From Candidatus Dormiibacterota bacterium (GTDB taxonomy: Bacteria > Chloroflexota > Dormibacteria > Aeolococcales > Aeolococcaceae), in assembly GCA_003162415.1 (NCBI GenBank), contig PMOL01000013.1:345320-409319 (forward strand): 64,000 bases of DNA. Direction: 5' to 3'. Positions 1 through 8,263 of the stretch are shown here, in pieces (the first letter of the stretch is position 1; the number at the start of each line of letters is the position of its first letter). The notes beneath the pieces are model-generated. The model worked only from the letters and a program-made list of their open reading frames with translations, searched no databases and had not been told where the DNA came from. The position numbers and the translations under genes are program-made.

Positions 1-3000
1 GCACGGCGTCGTACAGCGCGTAGCTGGTATTCCCTGTCGCGTTGGTGCTGCTGGTCGGGTTGTCCACCCCGTCGTAAGTGGTCGACGAGAAGCACATGAT
101 CTCGTTGAGCGGGAACCACGAATAGGGCACGTTGCCGCTCGCGGACTCCACGCAGCCGGCCGGGGTCGGCATCGCACCCCAGGCTGCCATCGTCCAGACC
201 TTCTCGGTCGCGCGGTTGCGATTGTCGTAAACGGTGGCGGTCACCTTGCCATTGGGGTCCGTCGCCCCGATCTGGTTGTCGAAGGCGTCATAGGTGGCGG
301 TGGCGAACTTCTGGCTGCCGTAGGTGGCCGTGTTCGCCTCCATCGGAGTCAACGTCGTCAGCAGGTTGTCGTTCTTGTCGTAGGTGCGGCAGGTGTCAAA
401 GGTCTGGCCGGTCGTCGGTTGCGGGCAGACCGGGGTCGACGTCGGACTCCCCCCCGTTCCGTTCGGGGTTCGCGTGCCGACCACGTTCCCGTTGGAGTCG
501 ACGGTGTCGGTCGTCCATGCACTCAGCTGGGTTCTCGTTGCCAGCACGTAGCGGCCGGGGGCCGAGAAGGTGCTTGCTGACGAATCACTGCCGCTGGTGT
601 AGAGGGTTTCGGTAAAGCCTGCGGGCGCCAAGGTGAGGCTGTTCCAATTCGTCGAGGACAGCGCCGTCCCGCTGGCGGCGGTGGCGTTGCGATCCCAGGA
701 ACGCACCTGCTGCCCCTCGGCGTCATAGGCGAAGACCGTGAAGTTGCCGGTGGGGTCGGTGATGCCTTTCAGCCATCCTCCCGCCGAGGTGGTGCCGGAG
801 AGGTCGTTATCTGAGTTCTGGTAGTACGTGTACGAGTATTCGTTCCCCAGACCTTCCGCGTTCTCCTTGGGCGTGGTCATGGTCGCCCGGGTGCCATCAG
901 GGTTGTATGTGTAGTTGGTCTGGGTGACATGGGGCCCGTCGAACGACGGCGCCTCGATCTCGCAGAGCAGCCCGGTGTTGGCGCTGGGCGACGCCGGCGT
1001 TCCGCACAGGCTGCTCGCCGCGTTGACGGTGTTCGTGGAGACTCCGGTGTTGTTGTCGACCAGATACGTCGTGAGATAGGTGGTATAGCCGGACCCGGCC
1101 GCGTTGCCACGCGGGGTCAGCGACTGGGTCTGCGTGATCACGTCGAAGAGGGTGCCCGCATCCGCGCGCCCACCCGTCTGCGTCGTCGAAGTCACGTTGC
1201 CCGAGCCGGCGACCGAGTCCGTATACGTGGACACGCTCGCCGTGTCCTCGAAGTACTCGTCCTGGTATCCAGCGGTGGTGTACAGGTCGGCGGGGTAATC
1301 GACATCTCGCTGCGCGAGCATCTGCCCCTCGTCGCCGTAGGTGTAATCGGTCACCCGATCAGGGGCGCCCGCGGTCATCCCCCGCCGGATGATGGAGCAG
1401 AGGTCGTTGTCCACCCCGGCGTCTGGCTGCCGGCAGCCAAGCGTCGATGTGTCCCACCCGTAGAAGGTCCTGCTCAGCCACGCATTGGCGGTGCTCCCAG
1501 CGTCAATCTCACCCACGCGGCCGGACGCGTCAATGCTCGCGTACGCGGTGCGCTCCGTCCCCCGATCGGACGTGACGTTGGTGCTGTTGTAGGTGATCGT
1601 CGTCGTGTTGCCGTTGCGGTCAACGATGGTTGCGACCATGGGCGGACCGTTCGCGGCTGTCTGATACGTGAAGTTGGTGCTGTGCCCTCGTCCGTCGCTG
1701 GCCGAGCACATCTGCTTGTAGGAGTCCCCGTTGCACGACGTTCCATACGTGTAGGACAGGCTCGTCCCATCGGGGTTGGCCACCGTCGACAGATCGTTGT
1801 TGGCCGCCAACGTGTAGACGGTCTGCTCACCACCGGGGTCGGTGATGGTGACCGTCGAGCCGGCGTAGGCCAGCTTGAACTTGCGACTGTTCCCGGTCTC
1901 CGTCACCGCGGTCAGCTTGCCACCGGTGTAGGTGTAGAAGACCGTGTTGCCGGGCGCGTCCTGGAGGTTGATCAGCTCACCCAGCGCGTTGTACTCGCGC
2001 CGTACCCGATCGGTGCCAATCGACACGTAGCCGATCACCAGATTGGTGCTGGTGCTCAAGGTGGCGCAGGTGCCCGTCGTCTCCACATAACGCCACATCG
2101 CCACGTGGAGACCAGCCGGCGGGGTGTACTCCTCGTCGATGCAGCGCTGGTTGTAGCCCGTCGTCTTCGGCAGGTTGTTCGGGATCGCGGTCGCCAGCGG
2201 GCCCGTCGTCGACAGGCTGCCGACGTTGATCACCGCGCCCAGGGGCGACGGCGTATAGACATACCTGGTCCCGCTGCCGTCCACCATAGTGATGGGGGTT
2301 GGGTTGGCGTAGGACTCGATGGCCGGCAGGACCAGCTCCACCCCACCCGGTTGCGATCCTGCGTTGACAAAACTGACGATCCAGCCGTTGCCCACTGGTT
2401 CGACCAGCCCCGCCAGGTCTTTGTCCTCACTGTTGTAGGTGCGCGAGAGGTCAAACGTGAGCCCGCCGTGCAACTTCATCGGCATCGCGTCCCTCTGGGT
2501 CACGACCAGGTTGCCGTTGGCAGGATTGACGCCCGCACTGCCACCATCGCCCAGGGTCTGGGGAATGAAGGAGTTCCAGGCTGGTGTTCCCAGGCCGCTG
2601 TCGCAGGCCGTGAACTGCGCGACCGCCCCGACGCTGTTCCCGCCGGACAGGGTCACGCCGGCGTTGTCCGGTTCCTTCGCACACTGCGACAACGACCCGA
2701 TCACGGTCAGCGAGTAGGTGACCACCACGTTGCCGGTGGCGGGCACCGCAAGCCCGCTCACCGTCACCGAGGTTGCCGTCACCGTACACGTGGTTCCCCC
2801 CGAGCACGCTGCGCCGTTGACCTCGACCAGCCCACCGGTTCCACTGACGCCAGAGGGCAGGGCGTCAGTGAAATTGGCGGTGGTGGCCACTCCCGCGTTG
2901 GAGGCAATCGTCGCGGTGTAGGTGACCTCGGTCCCCAGCGCGTAGGTGGCCGCAGTCCCTTCATCAACCGCCATCGCGAGTGTCGGCACGACCGGCGTCG

Positions 3001-5362
3001 TGGCCGGTATGACGGCCCAGCTGTTGCTCGACGCCGCGCCCGTGCCCACACTGTTGACGGCTGCCACCGTGAAGGTGTACGTCGTCCCATTGGCCAACCC
3101 GGTGACCGTGCCCGGGCTGCTCGGCGCCGATGTGGTGCTCTGGGCAACCCCGGCGATGTACGGCGTGATCGTGTACGAGCTGATGCTCGCGCCACCGTTG
3201 TTCGCGGGCGCCGTCCACGTGACCGTCGCCTGTGCATTCCCCGCGGTCGCCTGCACGCCGGTCGGTGCTCCCGGCACCTGCTTGTACGGGTTGTTCGCCC
3301 CGGACGTGCCCGCCGCGCCGGTCCCAAACACATTGATGGCCGCGACTCCAAACGTGTAGTTGGTCCCATTGGTCAGCCCGGTGATGGTCGTTGCCGTGCT
3401 TGTGCCCCAGATCGTGGTCGTGGTCTGAGCCACTCCCGCGATGTACGGCGTGATCAGATATCCGGTGATCGCCGACGCACCAGTAGCACCCGGCGCCGTC
3501 CAGGAGAGGTGTTCAAATCCATTGCCCCGGACCCCGATGGTGACCGCGGTGGGCGCACCAGGCAGCCCCAGGGTGACGGAGCCGGTACTCGTCGTGGCTC
3601 CCGCACCCACGGCGTTGACTCCCGCGACCGTGAAGGTATACGTCTGCCCGTTGGCCAGATTGGGAACCGTGAACGAGGTGACGTTGGGGACACGCATGCT
3701 CTGCAGCGCAGTGGTTCCCAGCCACGGTGTCACTGCGTAACCGATAAGCGGACTTCCCGGACTGGTCGTCGAGGCGGTCCAGCTGACGGTCGCCTGCCCG
3801 TTGCCTGCGGTCGCTGACGCTGATGGTGGCGCCGACGGCGCCGAGTATGGAACCTCCAGGCCAGTCAACGTGGTCTGCTCCGTCATCGGCCCGGCAATCG
3901 TTCGTCCGGCGCTCATGCTCTGTCCGCTCGACATCGGATTGCCGGCTCGCCACTCGAGGGTGACCGTGTACGCCGTCCCGGCCGTCATGAACACGGGAAT
4001 CTGCAACGAGGCAGCGTCAGGCGTCGGCGGCAGGACTCGCGACGCGGTCTCGGCGACGATGTTGTCGCCGGCGGTGTCGCAGGTCTCGCTGCCAGAGATC
4101 ACGCAGATGCCGTAGTTGATGGGATCGACGCCCGACGCGATCGCCAACGTGGCGTTCGCGGTCAGATAGGTCAGCACGTTGACCGACGGTGTGACGCTGT
4201 AACTCTCCGATCCGATCGTCTCCCAGGGCGTTCCGTCGTCGCTTCCGGAGTACGCTCGTGTCTGCACGGACGTGGTTGAAACGGTGTTGAGTTCAGCGTC
4301 GGCCGCCGGTGTCATCTGCGCAATCAGACTGGTCAGCGAGTACGCCCCGCTCGGGCCGGCTCCTGCATAGATCGTGTGCGCCGCCTCAGCCTGCCAGAAG
4401 ATCCCCATCGTGTACGTGGTACTCGGGGTGAGCGTCTGGGTCGCTTCGACCAAGGCCGCGATCGGCATCGCCCCGGTGGCGGAGCCGCTCGTTTCGGCCG
4501 CAATGATGCTCGCTCCAGGACTCGTACACGTGCTGTTGATCGAACTCGCCGCAGCGAAGCAAATGCCCATGTCAGCGCTGGTGAATGCCGATGACGATGA
4601 GAAGAGGTCCGCGCTCGCGCTCAGCAAGGTGTTGAAGTTGCTGCTTCCCGCGGGTGTCGTAAAGCTGGTTTCGACACTGCTGTCCATCAGCTGCCATGTC
4701 GTCGAGGCGGTGGAGAACAGCACGGTCCCTGATGAGACCGCTGAAGCTGTGTAGTTGTCAGACGTAGGCGTCAGCAGAGCGTTCAGCGTGCTTGGGGAAA
4801 AGCCGGGCCCAGCCGGCGGCACCGGATCTCCGCCTTCCAAGAACGCGCCAGCCGGCATCGCCGTTGCGGACCTCCACATCAGCTCGAGGCTGTAGGTGGT
4901 ACCGGCGGTCATGGCGTACGGCTCTTGGACAGAGACTGGATCGGGCGAGCTGCCGGTGTACTCACCGCCGCCCTTCCAGGCGACCACGGTCCCATTGACC
5001 GCGATCCCGACCTCGGTGTTAATCAGCGTCCCGCTCTCCACATCCGCGAACGCTGACAACACCGCCGTCGAGTTCACCGCCGGCGTGACCGAGAGCACCA
5101 GCTTGCTCGGATCCATGGGCACCCATGTCGTCCCGTTGTTCCCCTCCAGCCGATACAACTCCTTGCTGACCGCGTTCCAACTCGTGCGCTGGGCGCTGTC
5201 GGCATGAGCAACAACCGCTGGGGCGAAGACGAAGACACCGGTCAGTGATGATGTCAAACTCACAAAACCCACGAGCGCACGTCGCCACACTCGCGCCCCG
5301 CTCCGTCGCACTCCCTGACTGGTCCTCGATCGCGTGCTGCCGTATGAGCCGCGGCGCCGCAT
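1..5362 (-). CDS. Secreted FN3/YD-repeat (Rhs-like) giant protein, 3' end outside the window
   Basis: The frame is open from an ATG at 5362 to the left edge, at least 1787 codons. A basic N-terminus and a hydrophobic stretch ending in APAVVAHA at about residues 30-55 look like a signal peptide. Three related modules of about 150 residues follow, each containing a TAGTxY...LxWR-like segment. Three fibronectin type III domains (ca. 505-790, with NGTxYTFTVAAVN motifs) and a DUF11-like beta domain (ca. 805-890) come next. The Rhs region opens with NPANGNLVV and SRTYNSEDKD near residue 940, followed by many YD repeats such as YDAFDNQIGATDPNGK. The toxin-bearing C-terminus lies beyond position 1. 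No Shine-Dalgarno is obvious before the ATG, so the start is chosen for the signal peptide. It is probably a surface or exported polymorphic toxin or adhesin; that role is inferred from the family. Confidence 0.88.
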   Translation of the reverse strand, partial: MRRRGSYGSTRSRTSQGVRRSGARVWRRALVGFVSLTSSLTGVFVFAPAVVAHADSAQRTSWNAVSKELYRLEGNNGTTWVPMDPSKLVLSVTPAVNSTAVLSAFADVESGTLINTEVGIAVNGTVVAWKGGGEYTGSSPDPVSVQEPYAMTAGTTYSLELMWRSATAMPAGAFLEGGDPVPPAGPGFSPSTLNALLTPTSDNYTASAVSSGTVLFSTASTTWQLMDSSVETSFTTPAGSSNFNTLLSASADLFSSSSAFTSADMGICFAAASSINSTCTSPGASIIAAETSGSATGAMPIAALVEATQTLTPSTTYTMGIFWQAEAAHTIYAGAGPSGAYSLTSLIAQMTPAADAELNTVSTTSVQTRAYSGSDDGTPWETIGSESYSVTPSVNVLTYLTANATLAIASGVDPINYGICVISGSETCDTAGDNIVAETASRVLPPTPDAASLQIPVFMTAGTAYTVTLEWRAGNPMSSGQSMSAGRTIAGPMTEQTTLTGLEVPYSAPSAPPSASATAGNGQATVSWTASTTSPGSPLIGYAVTPWLGTTALQSMRVPNVTSFTVPNLANGQTYTFTVAGVNAVGAGATTSTGSVTLGLPGAPTAVTIGVRGNGFEHLSWTAPGATGASAITGYLITPYIAGVAQTTTTIWGTSTATTITGLTNGTNYTFGVAAINVFGTGAAGTSGANNPYKQVPGAPTGVQATAGNAQATVTWTAPANNGGASISSYTITPYIAGVAQSTTSAPSSPGTVTGLANGTTYTFTVAAVNSVGTGAASSNSWAVIPATTPVVPTLAMAVDEGTAATYALGTEVTYTATIASNAGVATTANFTDALPSGVSGTGGLVEVNGAACSGGTTCTVTATSVTVSGLAVPATGNVVVTYSLTVIGSLSQCAKEPDNAGVTLSGGNSVGAVAQFTACDSGLGTPAWNSFIPQTLGDGGSAGVNPANGNLVVTQRDAMPMKLHGGLTFDLSRTYNSEDKDLAGLVEPVGNGWIVSFVNAGSQPGGVELVLPAIESYANPTPITMVDGSGTRYVYTPSPLGAVINVGSLSTTGPLATAIPNNLPKTTGYNQRCIDEEYTPPAGLHVAMWRYVETTGTCATLSTSTNLVIGYVSIGTDRVRREYNALGELINLQDAPGNTVFYTYTGGKLTAVTETGNSRKFKLAYAGSTVTITDPGGEQTVYTLAANNDLSTVANPDGTSLSYTYGTSCNGDSYKQMCSASDGRGHSTNFTYQTAANGPPMVATIVDRNGNTTTITYNSTNVTSDRGTERTAYASIDASGRVGEIDAGSTANAWLSRTFYGWDTSTLGCRQPDAGVDNDLCSIIRRGMTAGAPDRVTDYTYGDEGQMLAQRDVDYPADLYTTAGYQDEYFEDTASVSTYTDSVAGSGNVTSTTQTGGRADAGTLFDVITQTQSLTPRGNAAGSGYTTYLTTYLVDNNTGVSTNTVNAASSLCGTPASPSANTGLLCEIEAPSFDGPHVTQTNYTYNPDGTRATMTTPKENAEGLGNEYSYTYYQNSDNDLSGTTSAGGWLKGITDPTGNFTVFAYDAEGQQVRSWDRNATAASGTALSSTNWNSLTLAPAGFTETLYTSGSDSSASTFSAPGRYVLATRTQLSAWTTDTVDSNGNVVGTRTPNGTGGSPTSTPVCPQPTTGQTFDTCRTYDKNDNLLTTLTPMEANTATYGSQKFATATYDAFDNQIGATDPNGKVTATVYDNRNRATEKVWTMAAWGAMPTPAGCVESASGNVPYSWFPLNEIMCFSSTTYDGVDNPTSSTNATGNTSYALYDAV

Positions 5363-5770
5363 CAGAGTTCGTCGACCGGCTGCATTGTAGACGTGGTCAC
5401 ACCAGGCCCTCCACCGAGTCGCTGAACTCTCGACCGAGATCCGTTACAAGAACATTTCGGTGGCGTCATGCTATTCACGCCCAGACCGTCGTTGTGGTGA
5501 TGGTGTAACGATTCCCGGTGCAGGATCCCGATGCGCTCAACATCCCCCGGCCACGGCCGTGTGCCTGCAGCAGTGCGTTCCCGATGGGTGTTGCTGGCCA
5601 CCCTCCAAACCGGCAGCCCGACCTGCTGTCCGCCTCGACCGGCGACTCCGCAGGCCGAGGCGACCCACGCCAAAGCGAGCCAACGCACCCGACCCTGTAA
5701 CGAAGCATCCGATGCCCCGATGCCGCCGATGCGACTCCTCATCATGCAGGTAGCTTTTGTGGAGGCGCTT
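5363..5770. other. Divergent intergenic region
   Basis: About 400 bases separate the Rhs giant (minus) from the lipoprotein gene (plus). The frame of the lipoprotein gene stays open upstream to 5531, but that part has no signal peptide and no ribosome site, so I treat it as non-coding. It presumably holds the promoters for both genes; I see no consensus promoter. Confidence 0.5.
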
Positions 5771-6451
5771 ATGACTCTCATTCGCGACGCGATCAACGAC
5801 TGCGACACTCCGACTTCACGTGAATCTCACGGCAAGGGGGGTCGTACGGCTCGTGCGTGCACGCGCTCGGTGCTTGTGCTGACGCTGGCTGCATTGCTTG
5901 CCGGCTGCACTTCTACTCCACTGCACCCGACGACCGACGCAGCGACGTCACCGCCGATGTCCACGTCCCAGAGTCCGAGTGCGTCTGTAGCCCCGGTGCG
6001 CGGAGACATCGTGACGCTCAGAAGCTGCTGCACGGCGACGCTGCCGGTTCACTGGACTGTTCCCCAGGTCGTCGACAACACGCTCGAGGGCTCGTATGAC
6101 CCGAGCGGAAAGCTGTACGTGACCTGGCAGGTAGTGGGTCCTGCACACAGGTGCCCAACCGAACCTCCGGCACTCATCGAGAGCCTGACGTCGCCGAGCC
6201 ATGCGTCTGGCGAGGTGATCGCTGCTGTTGAGCCACTCACGGTCAATGGCCGGCATGTCGTCGTCTACATCAGTGCCCCGCGCAACGCGACACCTCGCGG
6301 TTACCAATATGCCAATGCCGACGCTGTCGTTGGCGCAAACTGCGTTGATCTCGGCAGCGCTGAGTACGGGGTGGCTAGCGCGGCCAACCTGAAAACCCTA
6401 CTTCAGATCTTGGCGACCACGAAGCCGCTCGCCTCGCCCATCCAGCCATAG
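5771..6451 (+). CDS. Putative lipoprotein of unknown function
   Basis: The 226-residue protein starts at an ATG preceded by GGAGG at 5-base spacing, which decides the start over longer in-frame options. After a basic N-terminus (RTARACTRS) comes a hydrophobic stretch with the lipobox LLAGC, then a Ser/Thr/Pro-rich linker, so it is probably a membrane-anchored exported lipoprotein. The mature part (from about residue 75) is a compact domain with several cysteines (LRSCCTATLP, AHRCPTEP, GANCVDLG). I do not recognise the family. It is monocistronic, with the Rhs giant divergent upstream and a lipoprotein gene convergent downstream. Confidence 0.75.
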   Translation: MTLIRDAINDCDTPTSRESHGKGGRTARACTRSVLVLTLAALLAGCTSTPLHPTTDAATSPPMSTSQSPSASVAPVRGDIVTLRSCCTATLPVHWTVPQVVDNTLEGSYDPSGKLYVTWQVVGPAHRCPTEPPALIESLTSPSHASGEVIAAVEPLTVNGRHVVVYISAPRNATPRGYQYANADAVVGANCVDLGSAEYGVASAANLKTLLQILATTKPLASPIQP

Positions 6452-6701
6452 CAACAAACGCAGCTGAGCTTTCGTCGACAAGACGATCATGTGCGACGGA
6501 GACCGTAGCCCGCGTAGGGCGAGTCCATAGGTGGCCGTCGGATCAGTTGACCTGCACCAACGACGTGGCCGAGCAGCCACGCCCTACGTGTGATCGAACG
6601 CCCTGGTGGGACACCGAAGTGGCGACGGCCTGGCGGCACGGCACCGAGCCGCAATGCCGTCCGCTCCTTCGCGCGGAGCCTTCGGCGGTTGCCTTCTACG
6701 C

Positions 6702-6899
6702 TCAGCTAGGTTGGGTCCGGGAATCGTCGCCTCGCAGACTGTACGGAATTCGGGCCAGTTGCGACCCGATCGTCAGTTCCTCATCTATCAGCGTAGCCAG
6801 GCGTCGTTCGTCTGCGGCGAGTGTCGGGTCGGCTGTCAGCGCCACCTTCATCTTCAGTGCGATGCGCATGACGACCGGCGATCGCGGCGACGTGTCCAT
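6702..6899 (-). CDS. Small protein translationally coupled to the upstream lipoprotein
   Basis: This 65-residue frame begins at an ATG whose first base is the last base of the upstream TGA stop (TGATG), the usual geometry of translational reinitiation. The product begins MDTSPRSPVV and has a predicted helical, charged middle (ADPTLAADERRLATLIDEEL). It has no signal peptide or membrane segment and no recognisable domain. The support is the stop/start overlap and plausible amino-acid content. A chance ORF is possible, because a GNAT-like fragment can also be read on the opposite strand near 6690. Confidence 0.5.
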   Translation of the reverse strand: MDTSPRSPVVMRIALKMKVALTADPTLAADERRLATLIDEELTIGSQLARIPYSLRGDDSRTQPS

Positions 6900-7666
6900 C
6901 AGCTGGGATTGGTTGTTGACGGCGGCGGGAACGAGAGCGGTCCCGGGTCGGCTGTGATTCCAGGAGGCGTGGTCGGGGCGAAAGGGTTGGTCGGCAGGGC
7001 ACCCGGCGGCGTGGCCAACGCCGGCGGAGTCGCCAGCCCGGGCACGGTTGCCGATCCGTCGCCAGATGTTGGTATCAACCCTGGCGTCGCCACGTACCAC
7101 GTGCCACCGAAGCTCGCCTCGTCTTGACCCTCGACTTGTCCTGGCGGTTCGCCACTGAACGAGTGGAGAGGCCAGCCGTTGAAGGTGACCTCCAACGAAC
7201 CATCAGCAGCGGTGATCACCGCCACAGTGCCACCCACACCGCCGCCCGCACTCGGCGCACCGCTGCTCGGGGGATGCAGAGTCGGCCACAGTACGGAGCA
7301 GCCCGGTTGCATGGTGCACTCGTCCTGTCCGGTCTGTTCCGTGCTCAGGTAGTAGAGCGTGTGACCCTTGCTGTCGATGAGCACAGTGCCGAGGGATGTC
7401 TTTCCTGTCTCGATAGTTGGAGCGGTAGTTGCCGGGCTGGTCAGCGAGGTGGGAGTGACTGTGACCGCAGGACTCGCGGTTGTCGCCAGCGTCGGATCAC
7501 TCGCGCCGCAGCCGGAGATCACAAGTGCGAGAAGGGGCGCTAGGCCGACCGCACACGGCCGCCAACTCGCCGCTCGCGGAGACCGCGTTCGTCCGCCCGA
7601 AGTCGACGAAACGTCCGAATCCACCCGCGCTCTCTTGCTCGTAGTGCTTCCCACCGTCTTGCTCAT
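6899..7666 (-). CDS. Lipoprotein with secreted-repeat (Lipoprotein_15/COG4315-like) domain
   Basis: The 255-residue protein starts at an ATG with a GAGG motif about 9 bases upstream. A hydrophobic stretch ends in the lipobox LVISGCG near residue 54, so it is a lipoprotein. The mature domain has the hallmark of the 'secreted repeat of unknown function' family: GTVLIDSKGHTLYYLSTEQ, then ECTxxPGCSVLWPTLHPP, then NGWPLHSFSGEPPGQVEGQ and GGTWYVATPG. The C-terminus is a long Pro/Thr/Ala-rich tail of about 70 residues, unusual for the family and perhaps a cell-wall spacer. The family is widespread in soil bacteria and its biochemical role is unsettled. Confidence 0.85.
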   Translation of the reverse strand: MSKTVGSTTSKRARVDSDVSSTSGGRTRSPRAASWRPCAVGLAPLLALVISGCGASDPTLATTASPAVTVTPTSLTSPATTAPTIETGKTSLGTVLIDSKGHTLYYLSTEQTGQDECTMQPGCSVLWPTLHPPSSGAPSAGGGVGGTVAVITAADGSLEVTFNGWPLHSFSGEPPGQVEGQDEASFGGTWYVATPGLIPTSGDGSATVPGLATPPALATPPGALPTNPFAPTTPPGITADPGPLSFPPPSTTNPS

Positions 7667-8054
7667 CCGAATGACCTCGGCGCTGTGACCGACATGCTGC
7701 CACCGCTCCGGTCTTCGGATATGACGATCCCGTTCCAGCCCCGGTCCGTCGTCAAGGGGCCGCGTGTACCTCTACAGATATCTACCCACGAGAGCACGAC
7801 GCCCGGGCGCGCTACCCGAAGTGACGACGCGTCACGTTGAGTGGTCGCGTCCCGTGTGTCGGTTGTGCAGGCACCCATCCAACGTCAAATCGCGGTGATC
7901 GTTGCAACGTGCGTTTCGTCGCACTCGTCCCTTGCGGCGACCGAACCGATGAAGCGCGCGATGTCTGCTGCGCTTGCGTCGATCGATGCGCGAAACGCAA
8001 TCACGACGCTCTCTTTCAGCGCTGACCAACCGAATTGACATTTTACGCAGTGCC
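7667..8054. other. Intergenic region without a supported gene
   Basis: This stretch separates the secreted-repeat lipoprotein (minus) from the promoter of the large secreted protein (plus). A 65-codon plus-strand frame at 7841-8038 has no ribosome site and is not called. I see no RNA gene. Confidence 0.5.
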
Positions 8055-8083
8055 TTGACATCGCTGCCCCAAGCCAGTACTGT
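8055..8083 (+). promoter_or_regulatory. Housekeeping-type promoter
   Basis: TTGACA at 8055-8060 and TACTGT at 8078-8083 are separated by exactly 17 bases, a near-consensus sigma-70/SigA promoter. Transcription would begin around 8090, giving a leader of about 95 bases before the 25-codon ORF. A second TTGACA lies 20 bases upstream (8035-8040). Confidence 0.7.
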
Positions 8084-8185
8084 CGGCAACGACCAGCGTC
8101 CGTTGAGCGTCGCGCGCTTTGGTCCTCAGCGACACGGCCCGCCCAAGGCGGGATTGTTAACCTGATGTTAGTGAGGGGAGACTTG

Positions 8186-8263
8186 ATGCGTTTTCGAGAC
8201 CGCCAGCCGTTAGCGCGAGCACGCGACCGTCAGCGAACAGATCATCCCGGAGGAGTGAGTTGA
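8186..8263 (+). CDS. 25-codon leader peptide coupled to the secreted protein gene
   Basis: An ATG with a strong GAGGGGAG site 6 bases upstream opens a 25-residue, arginine-rich frame beginning MRFRDRQPLARARDRQ. Its TGA overlaps the TTG start of the next gene (TTGA), and its last codons contain that gene's own GGAGGAG ribosome site. Ribosomes finishing the leader would therefore stop on the downstream start. The layout suggests a coupling or regulatory uORF rather than a functional peptide. It lies downstream of the promoter at 8055-8083. Confidence 0.55.
   Translation: MRFRDRQPLARARDRQRTDHPGGVS

Noticed and set aside
929..3817. 962-codon plus-strand open frame opposite the Rhs giant
   Set aside because: Arg/Gly/His-rich composition with no domain; it mirrors the minus-strand YD-repeat gene, whose FN3 and YD motifs are unmistakable.
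6547..6957. GNAT-like fragment (SAVAFYAQLGWVRE) on the plus strand
   Set aside because: Only about 15 residues resemble the acetyltransferase C-terminus; no ribosome site and the rest of the fold is missing. It may be chance or a tiny relic.
7841..8038. 65-codon plus-strand frame before the promoter at 8055
   Set aside because: No ribosome site, and it ends just upstream of the promoter; composition alone does not support a gene.
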